Source: Niveispirillum lacus
Lineage (GTDB): Bacteria > Pseudomonadota > Alphaproteobacteria > Azospirillales > Azospirillaceae
Length of the DNA: 64,000 nt
Assembly (NCBI RefSeq): GCF_002251795.1
Contig: NZ_NOXU01000031.1
Location: forward strand, 372,001-436,000
Direction: 5' to 3'
The notes below the pieces were generated by a model. It searched no databases. It saw nothing but the letters and a program-made list of their open reading frames with translations, and was not told the DNA's origin. Positions 9,420 to 18,236 of the stretch are shown piece by piece. Position numbers and translations under genes: made by a program. Within the stretch, counting starts at the first letter, position 1. Each line of letters starts with the position of its first letter.

Positions 9420-10314
9420 CCATAGCCGCCTGCGCCGCCGGTTCGACCGGGTGATCGGTTACCGCCTACAGGCAATGCTGGTCTGGATGTTCATCGCGAC
9501 CATGCGGCTTTTGTCGCCAGAGCGCGCATCGAACTTGGGCGGTAGCCTGCTGCGCCGGATCGGTCCCCGCCTGTCGCGGTCACGCCGCATGCGGCGTGAC
9601 ATTGTGCGCGCCCTGCCGGGGCTGGAGCCTGCGCGCGTTGATGCCATCGTCACCCAGGCCTGGGACAATCTGGGCCGCAACTTCGCCGAATATGTGCATC
9701 TGGACCGTATCGCGGCGGATTTCGACCGGTATGTTCAGGTCACAGGCCTGGAACATTTGCAGGCCCTGGTCAGCGATGACCGGCCCGGCATTGTCTTCAC
9801 CGGTCACTTCGCCAATTGGGAACTATGCGCCATGGTGTCGGCGCGGGTCGGCCTGCACCTGACCTATGTGTTCCGCAAGCCCAACAATCCGTTCGTGGCC
9901 GACATGCTGGCCCGTGCCCGCGCGCCATTGGGCGGCACCATGGTGCCCAAGGGGCGGGAGGCGGCAAAGGGCCTGATGGCGGCCATCCGTACCGGCGGGC
10001 ATGTCGGCCTGCTGGTCGATCAGAAACTGAATGAGGGGCCGCTGGTGCCTTTCCTGGGACGCGAGGCGCGGACGGGCACGGTGCTGGCCGATCTGGCCCT
10101 GCGCTATGATGCGCCAACTGTGCCCATCCGGGTGGAACGCACAGGGGCCGTGCGGTTCCGCGTCACCATCCTGCCGCCCTTGGAATTTGCCCGCACCGGC
10201 GACATGAGGGCCGACACGCTGGCGGCCATGAAGAGGGTCAATCAACTGCTGGAAGCCTGGGTGCGCGATCATCCCGGACAGTGGATGTGGCAGCACCGGC
10301 GCTGGCCGGATTAA
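9412..10314 (+). CDS. Lipid A biosynthesis acyltransferase (LpxL/HtrB family)
   Basis: This inner-membrane enzyme adds a secondary acyl chain to Kdo-lipid A. The 300-residue protein has an N-terminal membrane helix near residues 18-36 and the catalytic HX4E motif H132-F-A-N-W-E137 in TGHFANWELC. It also has the conserved PKG, GGHVGLLVDQKLNEGPLVPFLG and a C-terminal PGQWMWQHRRWPD. Its place in the waaA-lpxK operon, with an 8-base overlap, supports the assignment. Whether the acyl specificity is LpxL-like or LpxM-like cannot be read from the sequence, so no symbol is given. Confidence 0.9.
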   Translation: MADHSRLRRRFDRVIGYRLQAMLVWMFIATMRLLSPERASNLGGSLLRRIGPRLSRSRRMRRDIVRALPGLEPARVDAIVTQAWDNLGRNFAEYVHLDRIAADFDRYVQVTGLEHLQALVSDDRPGIVFTGHFANWELCAMVSARVGLHLTYVFRKPNNPFVADMLARARAPLGGTMVPKGREAAKGLMAAIRTGGHVGLLVDQKLNEGPLVPFLGREARTGTVLADLALRYDAPTVPIRVERTGAVRFRVTILPPLEFARTGDMRADTLAAMKRVNQLLEAWVRDHPGQWMWQHRRWPD

Positions 10315-10317
10315 CCC

Positions 10318-10680
10318 TCACTCATACACCGCGTAATATTTCCTGGCCGGCTCCAGAATATCCCAGACGCCCGTGAAACCTGCCGGCATGACAAAGGCAT
10401 CGCCAGCCACGAAGCGCCGTTGGGAGCCGTCGTCGCCCTTGACCAGCACCACACCTTCCAGCAGTTGGCAGAACTCATTCTCCGTGAACACCACGCGCCA
10501 GGAGCCGACGGCCCCGGTCCAGATGCCGCAATTGAAGCGGCCATCGGAACTGCTGAACCGGTTGCTGACGCTCTGGACCGGGTCGCCGGTCAGGATGCGG
10601 TCGGCGGCGGGGCGGTAGGTTTCGGGTGCCGGGCCAGGATCGGCCAGAGCAATAACGGGGGGGAAGGGGGCACTGGTCAT
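10318..10680 (-). CDS. Small cupin-domain protein
   Basis: The 120-residue protein starts at the ATG at 10680, which has AGGAG 7 nt upstream. It forms one cupin barrel: NCGIWTGAVGSWRVVFTENEF, QLLEGVVLVKGDDG, FVAGDAFVMPAGFTGVWDI. This matches the DUF861/EutQ-like or ureidoglycine-aminohydrolase-like cupins, a group of mostly unknown function. It lies 10 bases downstream of tadA on the same strand and probably shares its transcript. It converges tightly with the lipid A operon, with only 3 bases between stops. The substrate is unknown. Confidence 0.8.
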   Translation of the reverse strand: MTSAPFPPVIALADPGPAPETYRPAADRILTGDPVQSVSNRFSSSDGRFNCGIWTGAVGSWRVVFTENEFCQLLEGVVLVKGDDGSQRRFVAGDAFVMPAGFTGVWDILEPARKYYAVYE

Positions 10681-10690
10681 CGTCACGCTC

Positions 10691-11155
10691 CTATCGCCTA
10701 TCCTTGAAGAAATCACGCAACAAGGCCGCCGCCCGCGCCTCCCCGAACCCGCCATAGGCGTGGGGCGCGTGGTGGCAGGTCGGTTGCTGGAAAAAGCGGG
10801 GGCCATGGTCGACGGCCCCGCCCTTGGGATCATAGGCCGCGAAATAGACGCGCCGCAGCCGGGCAAAACTGATGGCCCCGGCGCACATGGCGCACGGTTC
10901 CAGGGTCACGTAGAGGTCCAAGCCGGGCAGTCGCGGGCTGTTCAGGGCGGATGCGGCCTGACGGATGGCCAGCACCTCGGCATGGGCGGTCGGGTCGGAC
11001 AGTTCCTCCGTCCGGTTGCCGGCGGCCCCCAGCACCCGGCCCGTTGCCGGGTCCACCACAACAGCACCCACCGGCACCTCACCCCGCGCCGCGGCCTTTT
11101 CGGCTTCGGCAAAGGCGAGGTCCATGGGGGTGGGGGTGCGGGGAGTGTCTGTCAT
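10691..11155 (-). CDS. tadA: tRNA adenosine(34) deaminase TadA
   Basis: TadA converts A34 to inosine in tRNA-Arg(ACG) so that it can read CGU, CGC and CGA. The 154-residue protein carries the zinc deaminase signature HAE (in PTAHAEVLAIR, His ligand and catalytic Glu) and PCAMC (two Cys ligands in LEPCAMCAGAISFARL). The tail residues FFKDRR also fit bacterial TadA. The ATG at 11155 was chosen. A shorter start at MDLAFAEA (11125) is possible and would still keep the domain whole. It is divergent from rluB, with about 90 bp between start codons. Confidence 0.93.
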   Translation of the reverse strand: MTDTPRTPTPMDLAFAEAEKAAARGEVPVGAVVVDPATGRVLGAAGNRTEELSDPTAHAEVLAIRQAASALNSPRLPGLDLYVTLEPCAMCAGAISFARLRRVYFAAYDPKGGAVDHGPRFFQQPTCHHAPHAYGGFGEARAAALLRDFFKDRR

Positions 11156-11244
11156 GATGCGCGCAAGGCTGCATGGGACGGTCGCGCCCGTCAAGGTGGG
11201 GGGCGGCTTGCGGCAATCTTGTTTCGCGCGTAATCTCCGCGCCC

Positions 11245-12573
11245 ATGTCCCAGAACAGCTATGACCCCTTGCGTCAGGTGCCGGTTGATGCCGTTGCCGA
11301 CGAAACCGACCTTGATGCCGCGCCCGAGCTTGCCGGGGGCGAACGCATTGCCAAACGTCTGGCCCGTGCCGGCGTCTGCTCCCGCCGTGATGCCGAACGC
11401 TGGATCGCCGAAGGCCGCGTCCGCGTCAATGGCGTGACCCTGGAAAGTCCGGCTTTCCTGGTCCGCGATGGTGACCGTATCCAGGTGGACGGCCAGAATG
11501 TGGGTGAGCCGGAACCGACCCGCCTGTGGCGCTATCACAAGCCGGAAGGGCTGGTGACGACGGCGCGCGACGAGAAGGGACGGGCCACCGTTTTTGACCA
11601 TCTGCCCCACACCCTACCCCGCGTCATTTCCGTCGGGCGCCTGGACCTGGCGTCTGAAGGGTTGCTGCTGCTGACCAATGACGGGGCCCTGGCCCGGCAT
11701 CTGGAGTTGCCGTCCACTGGCTGGCTGCGTCGGTACCGCATCCGTGTGCATGGTGTGCCGACGCCGGAAACCATGCGCAAGCTGGAAGAAGGCGTGGTCA
11801 TCGAGGGGCTGGCCTATGGTCCGATCGAGACGGTGATCGACCGCACCGTCGGGTATAATTCCTGGCTGACTGTCGGTTTGCGTGAAGGCAAGAACCGTGA
11901 GGTTCGCCGCGTCTTTGAATGGCTGGGCCTGCCGGTCAGTCGTCTGATCCGCATTGCCTATGGCCCGTTCCAACTGGGCAAGCTGGAACCCGGTGCCGTG
12001 GAGGAAGTGCCCCGCCGCGTGCTGCGCGACCAGATGCCCGATTTCTTCCCTGCCGAGGAAGAGCCTGCGCCCGCTGATGCGCCGGCGAAGCCTGTATCCG
12101 GTGCTGCCCCGCGCATGCGCTATGACCGACTGCCCAAGGCGATGGCTGCTGCCGCCCCGTCCAGTGCCACCAAGGGCAAGGCCAAGCCGTCGGCGGCTAA
12201 GGCCCGCGACAGTGTGGAGCGCCTGATAGGCGGTGGTCGCAAGGCCGCCACAACCGCCACGACGCCCAAGCGCACGCCCTCGCCGTCGCGGGTGGAGGCC
12301 GAAGTGCCCAAGGCTGCCCGCCGTGGGGCCGGGGATCAGTTGAGCGACAGCGCCCGCCGCGCCGTTGCCAAGCTGGACCGGGCGCTGGCCGGTGCTGATA
12401 TTCCCGATGACGACACCCCGTCCCGCCGGGGGCCGAAGCCGGCGCCCAAGCGCGCCACCGCCGCACCGGCCAAGCCGGCCAGGAGTTCCGGCGACATGGC
12501 AGCCAAGCCGCCCTCCAAGCCGCCCCAGAAGGCCCCTAAGGGCGGAGCGCCGCGTGCGGATCGTCGCCGGTAA
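11245..12573 (+). CDS. rluB: 23S rRNA pseudouridine synthase, RluB family, with long basic tail
   Basis: This enzyme isomerises a uridine of 23S rRNA domain V (U2605 in E. coli). From the ATG at 11245 the protein has 442 residues. An S4 RNA-binding domain (about 32-90, ERIAKRLARAGVCSRRDAER) precedes the catalytic domain, with the motif GRLDLASEG (D134 is the nucleophile). KNREVRRVFEWLG and RIAYGPFQLG follow. After residue 290 comes a roughly 150-residue low-complexity tail rich in Lys, Ala, Pro and Arg, common in alphaproteobacterial RluB proteins and probably RNA-binding. The frame extends upstream to 11173, but that part lies in the tadA promoter region. RluE or RluF specificity is less likely because of the length and tail. 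The end overlaps rsmD by 20 bases. Confidence 0.9.
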   Translation: MSQNSYDPLRQVPVDAVADETDLDAAPELAGGERIAKRLARAGVCSRRDAERWIAEGRVRVNGVTLESPAFLVRDGDRIQVDGQNVGEPEPTRLWRYHKPEGLVTTARDEKGRATVFDHLPHTLPRVISVGRLDLASEGLLLLTNDGALARHLELPSTGWLRRYRIRVHGVPTPETMRKLEEGVVIEGLAYGPIETVIDRTVGYNSWLTVGLREGKNREVRRVFEWLGLPVSRLIRIAYGPFQLGKLEPGAVEEVPRRVLRDQMPDFFPAEEEPAPADAPAKPVSGAAPRMRYDRLPKAMAAAAPSSATKGKAKPSAAKARDSVERLIGGGRKAATTATTPKRTPSPSRVEAEVPKAARRGAGDQLSDSARRAVAKLDRALAGADIPDDDTPSRRGPKPAPKRATAAPAKPARSSGDMAAKPPSKPPQKAPKGGAPRADRRR

Positions 12574-13120
12574 GCATCGCGGCCGCCGGCTGGAAACGCC
12601 GGCGGGCCGTGACGTCCGCCCGACCAGTGACCGCACCCGCCAGTCGCTGTTCAACATCCTGTCGCATGGTGACTGGATGGAGGATGGCGCAGACGTGCTG
12701 GAAGGGGTGGACGTTCTGGACGCCTTCTGCGGTACCGGCGCCCTGGCGCTGGAGGCGCTGTCCTATGGCGCCGCGCGGGCAGCGCTGCTGGACAAGGCGC
12801 GATCATCGCTGGATATCGCGCGGCGGAATGCAGAGATGCTGGGGGAGGAGGCGCAGTGCCGCTTCATCCTGGGCGATGCCGCCAAGCCGCCGCCGGCCCC
12901 CTTCGCCGCGCGGCTGGTTTTTCTGGACCCTCCCTATGGCCAGGACCTGTCGCCGCCAGCCCTGGTTGCGTTGTCGCGGGCGGGATGGATCGCCCCCGGC
13001 GCTCTTGTCTGTGTGGAAGTGGGGGCCGATGATGGCTTCGTACCGCCAACCGGGTTCGATACGCTGGATGTGCGGGACTACAGTCAGGCGCGCATTCATT
13101 TTCTGCGCCATCTGGGATGA
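12554..13120 (+). CDS. rsmD: 16S rRNA (guanine966-N2)-methyltransferase RsmD
   Basis: RsmD methylates N2 of G966 in helix 31 of 16S rRNA. The 188-residue protein starts at GTG 12554 (VRIVAGKHRGRRL), the canonical N-terminus. The frame upstream is the rluB tail in another phase. It has RPTSDRTRQSLFNIL, the SAM-binding motif LDAFCGTGALALEALS and the catalytic DPPY at residues 125-128 (FLDPPYGQD). It overlaps rluB by 20 bases, so both rRNA modification genes are translationally coupled. It converges with the diguanylate cyclase with no spacer between the stop codons. Confidence 0.94.
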   Translation: MRIVAGKHRGRRLETPAGRDVRPTSDRTRQSLFNILSHGDWMEDGADVLEGVDVLDAFCGTGALALEALSYGAARAALLDKARSSLDIARRNAEMLGEEAQCRFILGDAAKPPPAPFAARLVFLDPPYGQDLSPPALVALSRAGWIAPGALVCVEVGADDGFVPPTGFDTLDVRDYSQARIHFLRHLG

Positions 13121-14677
13121 TCACGCGGCGACGCTGGACCGCACGGCCACTTCCACACGATTGCGGCCGTTCTTTTTGGCGTCGTATAGCGCCTGATCGG
13201 CATGGTTGAGGGCGTCATCAAGGTTTAAGGCTGTGGCCTCTGTTGCCGCGGCGGCCAAGCCGACGGAAACGGTGACATGGCCGTGAGGGCTGCCGGTATG
13301 GCGAATGCCCAGGGCGACGACATCAGCCCGGATTCTTTCCGCCACGACCCGTGCGCCGGCCAGGTCGGTCTCGGTCAGCAGCACGGCAAACTCCTCACCG
13401 CCAATACGGGCGACAAGGTCACCGCCACGGGTGACGGCGCGGGTTACCGCCTGTGCCACGGATCGCAAAGTCGCGTCACCGGCACCGTGGCCATAGGTGT
13501 CGTTGAAGGATTTGAAAAGGTCGATATCGATCATCAGAACCGCCGCATTGTGTGCGGCGCGGCTGGCCTTGGCCTCTTCACGGCGCAGGATGTCTTCAAA
13601 CATCCGTCGGTTGGCGATGCCGGTCAACGCGTCTGTGGTCGCCATCCGCTCCAGGGTGCCATTTGCCTGCGCCAGGGCTTGCTGTGCGCGGGCGCGCCGA
13701 CCGGATTCGCGGTGGAACAGCACGATCAGGCTGATGATGCCCATCATCAGGACGGCGGTGGTGATACCGATGGTCCAGGCTTTGGCCCGCCAGTGCGACC
13801 AGACCTGTGACAGGGACTGTGTCATCTGTACCCGCATGGTGGAGCCTTCCACCGCCGTGGAGACGACCAACAGGTCATCGCCGGCGCTGCCCGGCTCGAC
13901 ATACACCGCCTGGGGCTTGCCAGCAGCGGCGGCCACCAGCGGGTCTTGACGCAGGTCGCGGCCGATGGCGCCCGGATCAGCCGGCTTCCGCGCCATCACC
14001 ACGCCCTGGTCCAACAGAAGCGAGAGGTTGGCGCCGGGCTCCATCGTCAGGTCAGTCAGCAATCCGTCGAAGTAGGACAGCAGCATCGAGGCCACTACCA
14101 CGCCCCGAAATGACCCGTCAGGATGGTTGAGCCGCATTGATAGCACGATCACCGGATCGCCGGACGTGGCCGAGACCATGGGCCCGCTGATCAACAGGGA
14201 CGGATCATTATGGTCACGGTGATAGGCGAAATACGGTCGCCAGCCCCGGCTTTGCCCTTTGATATCGCTAAACCCGGACTCGGCCGTGATGATCCCGTTG
14301 GCATCGGTCACAAACAGAACGCCGAGCGCCTTCGGGGCAGCCGTGTGGGAGAACAGGACCGTGTCGTGCAGGTCGCGCGGTATACGCGCGAAAGCGTCGG
14401 AGGTCACCGTATCCCGCAGGGATGACAGCACGAAGCGGAACAGGTCGATATGGCGGGAAATATCACGGGCGATGGCGTTGGTCAGGTTGACGGCCGCCTC
14501 TTCGGCCTGAGCCCGTTCGTTGATCCGGTCCTGGTAAAGCTGGGACGAAATGATCACCGCCATGGCCATGGCCATGACCACGCCCAACCAAAGGCCCAGC
14601 CATTCGGCGCGATGGCGCGGCGGGCGGGTGGAGGTGGCCGTCACAAGGGCCGGGGCGGGTGAGAACAGATCGCTCAT
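13121..14677 (-). CDS. Membrane sensor diguanylate cyclase (dCache-GGDEF type)
   Basis: The protein makes cyclic di-GMP in response to a periplasmic signal. From the ATG at 14677 it has 518 residues. A first membrane helix lies near residues 27-45 (WLGLWLGVVMAMAMAVIISS). About 240 periplasmic residues follow that resemble a double Cache sensor (GVLFVTDANGIITAESGF and SMRLNHPDGSFRGVVVASM). A second helix (ITTAVLMMGIISLIVLF) leads to a short coiled coil and the GGDEF domain, with an active GGEEF at about residue 426. An RxxD inhibitory site (RGGD) sits five residues before it, predicting product feedback. No EAL domain is present. The ligand is unknown. A longer TTG start at 14704 is possible. 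Confidence 0.9.
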   Translation of the reverse strand: MSDLFSPAPALVTATSTRPPRHRAEWLGLWLGVVMAMAMAVIISSQLYQDRINERAQAEEAAVNLTNAIARDISRHIDLFRFVLSSLRDTVTSDAFARIPRDLHDTVLFSHTAAPKALGVLFVTDANGIITAESGFSDIKGQSRGWRPYFAYHRDHNDPSLLISGPMVSATSGDPVIVLSMRLNHPDGSFRGVVVASMLLSYFDGLLTDLTMEPGANLSLLLDQGVVMARKPADPGAIGRDLRQDPLVAAAAGKPQAVYVEPGSAGDDLLVVSTAVEGSTMRVQMTQSLSQVWSHWRAKAWTIGITTAVLMMGIISLIVLFHRESGRRARAQQALAQANGTLERMATTDALTGIANRRMFEDILRREEAKASRAAHNAAVLMIDIDLFKSFNDTYGHGAGDATLRSVAQAVTRAVTRGGDLVARIGGEEFAVLLTETDLAGARVVAERIRADVVALGIRHTGSPHGHVTVSVGLAAAATEATALNLDDALNHADQALYDAKKNGRNRVEVAVRSSVAA

Positions 14678-14754
14678 ACCGCTAGCATATAGGCCCGTTA
14701 CCAACGGCGCAGCACGGCAGACTAATACCGGTGGATAGGGTGGGGCCGATTTTG

Positions 14755-16332
14755 TCAGAACAGACGGCCCTGCGGCGGTATCTCGGCCTGTTTGCGGCTT
14801 CGGGCCGGTTTGGCCGACGGTGTTGGTGCCCCGATCACGGCGGGCCGATCCCCGTCCTGGAAGGCGATGGCCACCCGCTGCCCATCCATCAGATCGGCGG
14901 CCCTGGTTACCGGCTGCCCGTCAGCATCGGTGACCAGTGCGAAGCCGCGGGACAACACCCCGCGATGAGAGACACTTTCCAGCAGCCGCCCCAACTGCGC
15001 CAGCCGGTCCGCCTTGGCCGTCAACCCGGCCAGATGGGCCCGGTCGAGGCGCGGCGGCAGGTCGGCCAGCCGCGCCGTCCCATCAGCCAGGGACCGGCGC
15101 AGCGCGCGGTCCGACAGCCGGTCGGCAATCCGGTGATAACGCCCGTCCGACAGGCGCAAGGCCCCGTCCAGCCCGGTGCGCAGGGCGCGGGCCGCCCCGT
15201 CCAGCCGGGTGACGGCCAGCCGCAGAACATCGCGCGGATGGCGCAGCTTCAGCCCTAATTGCCGTACGGCCCCCTGGTTGCGCTCAATTCCTGCCCGCAT
15301 GGACAAGGTCAGCCGTTCGCCCCGGTCATCCAAACGCTGGCTGAGGCCGTTCAGCAGGCTTTGCGGGTCACCCAGGCCCCGCGCCAGACCCTGCACCAGT
15401 GTCCGCCGCTGATCGAGCGCGCGGGTCATGGCCCGGTGCAGGCGGCGTTCATCGTCCAGCACCTGATCCAGCAGGTCGGCCCGCACCGGCACGGCCATTT
15501 CCGCGGCCGCCGTCGGTGTGGGCGCCCGCCGGTCGGACGCAAAATCAATCAGGGTTGTATCGGTCTCATGCCCAACGGCGGAGATCAGGGGGATGCGGCT
15601 CTCAGCGGCGGCCCTGACCACGATTTCCTCGTTAAAGGCCATCAGATCTTCCAGGCTGCCGCCGCCGCGTGCGACGATGAGCAGGTCGGGGCGCGGCACC
15701 GGTCCGCCGGGTTCCAGCCTGTTGAAGCCCTGAATGGCGCGGGCCACCTGCGCCGCTGCCCCTTCGCCCTGCACCGCGACGGGCCAGAGCAGGACAGGAC
15801 GCGGGAACCGGTCGGCCAGACGGTGCAGGATATCGCGGATGACGGCCCCGGTCGGGCTGGTCACCACGCCGATGACACGGGGCAGGAAGGGCAGCGGCTT
15901 TTTGCGCTCCGCATCAAACAGCCCCTCGGCCGCCAGTCTTTTTTTCCGCTCCTCCAGCATTTTCAGCAGCGCCCCTTCGCCTGCCAGTTCCATGCTGTCG
16001 ATGACAAGCTGGTACTGGCTGCGGCCGGGATATGTTGTCAGCTTGCCGGTACAGACCACCTCCATGCCTTCCTCGGGCCGGATGGAGAGGCGGGCCACCG
16101 TGCCTTTCCAGCACACGGCCTCGATCACGGCGGCATCATCCTTCAGCCGCAGATAGAGATGGCCGGAAGTGTGGCGTTTGGGCTGGCTGATCTCGCCGCG
16201 CACCCGGACATAGCCGAACGCATCCTCTACGGTCCGCTTTACGGACCGGGCCAGGTCGCTGACCGACTGTTCGGGCAGGTTGGTGCCGGGGCGGGTGGGG
16301 GCGAGGCCGGGATGTGAGGAGAAATCGCTCAT
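14755..16332 (-). CDS. xseA: Exodeoxyribonuclease VII large subunit
   Basis: XseA is the catalytic subunit of Exo VII, which degrades single-stranded DNA from both ends and acts with the small subunit XseB (not in the window). The 525-residue protein has an N-terminal OB fold (YVRVRGEISQPKRHTSGHLYLRLKD) and the conserved catalytic core IGVVTSPTGAVIRDILHRLADRFP, LIVARGGGSLEDLMAFNEE and SAVGHETDTTLIDFASDRRAPTPTAAAE (each in parts). A long coiled-coil C-terminal region follows, ending with SRGFALVTDADGQPVTRA. The ATG at 16332 was preferred to an upstream in-frame codon at 16392. It is divergent from yqaA. Confidence 0.95.
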   Translation of the reverse strand: MSDFSSHPGLAPTRPGTNLPEQSVSDLARSVKRTVEDAFGYVRVRGEISQPKRHTSGHLYLRLKDDAAVIEAVCWKGTVARLSIRPEEGMEVVCTGKLTTYPGRSQYQLVIDSMELAGEGALLKMLEERKKRLAAEGLFDAERKKPLPFLPRVIGVVTSPTGAVIRDILHRLADRFPRPVLLWPVAVQGEGAAAQVARAIQGFNRLEPGGPVPRPDLLIVARGGGSLEDLMAFNEEIVVRAAAESRIPLISAVGHETDTTLIDFASDRRAPTPTAAAEMAVPVRADLLDQVLDDERRLHRAMTRALDQRRTLVQGLARGLGDPQSLLNGLSQRLDDRGERLTLSMRAGIERNQGAVRQLGLKLRHPRDVLRLAVTRLDGAARALRTGLDGALRLSDGRYHRIADRLSDRALRRSLADGTARLADLPPRLDRAHLAGLTAKADRLAQLGRLLESVSHRGVLSRGFALVTDADGQPVTRAADLMDGQRVAIAFQDGDRPAVIGAPTPSAKPARSRKQAEIPPQGRLF

Positions 16333-16428
16333 GATCGCGCCATGATAGACGGACGGGCCGCCGCCCGGCAATGTGCAAGGCGCCCGCCGCACCCCCTGTC
16401 GCCCCCGTCACCCCTGCCCGAGGTCCGC

Positions 16429-16878
16429 TTGATCCCGCTTCTGTCCGATCCCGCCTGCTGGGCGTTGTTTGCCCTGTCGCTGGCGGCGGCCACCTTGCTG
16501 CCCGGCGGGTCGGAGGCGGCCCTAGTCGCCCTGCTGATCGACGGACAGCATCCGGCCTGGGCCCTGGTCCTGGTGGCGACGCTGGGCAATGTGCTGGGCG
16601 CCCTTATCAATTGGGGCCTGGGCCGGGGCCTGCGGCATCTGGTGGGGCGTCGCTGGTTCCCGGTGACGGCGGCGCAACTGGCGCGCGGCGAAGCCATCTT
16701 CACCCGGTACGGGGCCTGGACCCTGCTCTTTTCCTGGGTGCCGGTGATTGGCGATCCGCTGACGGTGGCGGCGGGCACGCTGGGCCTGCGCCTGCCGATC
16801 TTCCTGATCCTGGTGACGCTGGGCAAGGCGGCACGGTATGCCGTGCTGGCCGGCATCACGGTTGGATTGATCGGGTAA
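16429..16878 (+). CDS. YqaA-family (DedA-like) inner-membrane protein
   Basis: The 149-residue protein resembles E. coli YqaA, a small DedA/SNARE-associated-like membrane protein of unclear function. Shared features are ATLLPGGSEAALVALL, NVLGALINWGLGRG, FTRYGAWTLLFSWVPVIGDPLTVAAG and a C-terminal GKAARYAVLAGI. Three to four membrane segments are evident. The TTG at 16429 is preferred because GAGG lies 5 nt upstream and the product then matches the family length. An ATG at 16342 in the same frame would add 29 Pro/Arg-rich residues that look unlike the family. It converges with the transglutaminase-like gene. Confidence 0.8.
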   Translation: MIPLLSDPACWALFALSLAAATLLPGGSEAALVALLIDGQHPAWALVLVATLGNVLGALINWGLGRGLRHLVGRRWFPVTAAQLARGEAIFTRYGAWTLLFSWVPVIGDPLTVAAGTLGLRLPIFLILVTLGKAARYAVLAGITVGLIG

Positions 16879-16894
16879 GGGCAGGTGTGCCGCC

Positions 16895-17707
16895 TCATTC
16901 CGGCACCGCATCTGTCCAGACCTTGAACCCGGCCAGGGTATTGGCCCCGAACGTGTGGGTCAGGGGTACGTCGGCGGCGTCGCGGCCGGTCGCGATCAGG
17001 ATACGGCCGATGCGCCGTTGATTATTGCGCGGGTCAAACACATGCCAGCGCCCGCCCAGATAGACCTCCATCCAGGCGGCAAAATCCATCTCCGCATAGG
17101 GTGGGGGCTGTCCGATATCGCTGATATAGCCGGTGCAGTAGCGGGCCGGGATGTTCATGGCGCGGCAGAAGGCGACGGCCAGATGCGCATAATCCCGGCA
17201 CACCCCGCGCCGTTCGGCATAGGCCTCCGACGCGGTGCGGGTGGGGCGGGAATGTTCATAGCCGAAGCGGATATGGGCATGCACAAAATCACAGATGGCC
17301 TGCACCCGGCCCCAGCCCAGGGGCGCGCCGGCGAACAGCCGCCAGGCCTCCGCCGACAGATTATCCGTCTCGCAATAACGGCTGGGCAGCAGATAGAGCA
17401 GCGTGTCGGCGGGCAGGTCCTGCACCGCATGCTGCATGGCGGAATAATCGACAGGATCGGGCAAGCCATCATCACGGATCACACTGTCGGTGCCCAGCAC
17501 CAGCCGCCCCGCCGGGGCCAGCAGGCGCGAACACCAATTGCCGAAACTGTCGCGGTAAGAGGTGATGGGCACTGCCGGATGGGTGATCAGATGATCGGGC
17601 CGTTCCAACTGCGCCACGCGCGAATAATGCACGTTCAGCATGACGATCATGGCGGTTGGTTGCGGGAAATCATAGGTCAATTGGCAACCCAGATGAATGC
17701 GCGGCAT
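16895..17707 (-). CDS. Transglutaminase-like cysteine protease-fold protein
   Basis: The 270-residue protein starts at the ATG at 17707, with AGGGGG upstream. Family architecture is an N-terminal beta domain (LGCQLTYDFPQPTAMIVML) followed by the transglutaminase core. It contains the catalytic Cys170 in RRGVCRDYAHLAVAFCRAM and Asp225 in RWHVFDPR. At the usual position of the catalytic His, where many relatives read FHAW, this protein has FAAW (residues 209-212). Either the subfamily uses another residue or activity is reduced. An open frame runs upstream to 18310, but that part is the repeat array and is not credible protein. Substrate and partners are unknown. Confidence 0.85.
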   Translation of the reverse strand: MPRIHLGCQLTYDFPQPTAMIVMLNVHYSRVAQLERPDHLITHPAVPITSYRDSFGNWCSRLLAPAGRLVLGTDSVIRDDGLPDPVDYSAMQHAVQDLPADTLLYLLPSRYCETDNLSAEAWRLFAGAPLGWGRVQAICDFVHAHIRFGYEHSRPTRTASEAYAERRGVCRDYAHLAVAFCRAMNIPARYCTGYISDIGQPPPYAEMDFAAWMEVYLGGRWHVFDPRNNQRRIGRILIATGRDAADVPLTHTFGANTLAGFKVWTDAVPE

Positions 17708-17914
17708 GCCGCCCCCTGTGGTCGGAAATGTCTGCCGGACAAGCGGAAATATTCCCCCTGCTGTCTTGATGACCGTTCCCGCAGCGGCGGACCCCGATAA
17801 CCACGCCCGACCCGACCAGGGACGCGAGGACCATGCTACGCCCCATGTTGCACTGCGGCCATGGCTAAAGCGGGGCGGGCGCGGGAATTCGGTGGGGACC
17901 GCGGCCGGGCGGGT

Positions 17915-18236
17915 CTGTGCAACAGGGTGGAACAGATTTTCAGGGGATGTTGCACGGGCGGCGGGTGGGGCCGTCTGCGCAACGCTGTGAAACATCGGTG
18001 CGGGGTGTGTTGCACAGGGGTGTGGGCGGGAAAGGGCGGAAAGCCGGGGGTGCGGGGGCAGCGGGCGGGGGCCTGCGCAACGTTGTGAAACACGATGAAG
18101 GGTGGTGTTGCACAGGGTGCTGCGGGCGGGGTGGGGTCTGTGCAACCTTGTGAAACAGGGATTTTGTGTCTCCCCCAGGGGGTGCGGTGGTTCCTGCGCA
18201 ACGCTGTGCAACATCGTGCGAGGGGATGTTCCACAG
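17915..18236. repeat. Array of five 43-bp inverted-repeat units
   Basis: Units lie at 17915-17957, 17975-18017, 18073-18115, 18138-18180 and 18194-18236. Each opens with CTGYGCAAC and, except the fourth, closes with a GTTGCACAG-like arm. The arms are therefore inverted repeats, always 25 nt apart. The 25-nt interior begins with a third related half-site, mostly TGTGAAACA. Spacers between units are 17, 55, 22 and 13 nt and G-rich. Unit 4 keeps only its left arm and interior. A lone GTTGCAC half-site lies at 17847. The array fills the divergent gap between the transglutaminase-like gene and mntA. It is not a CRISPR array because spacer lengths vary widely. It could be a cluster of protein-binding sites, RNA hairpins or a REP-like element. 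Confidence 0.8.

Noticed and set aside
11173-11244. N-terminal extension of rluB
   Set aside because: The extra 24 codons lie in the divergent tadA-rluB promoter gap and do not match RluB N-termini.
17915-18236. CRISPR array
   Set aside because: The repeats are internally palindromic with variable interiors, spacers range from 13 to 55 nt and are low-complexity G-rich, and no cas gene is present.
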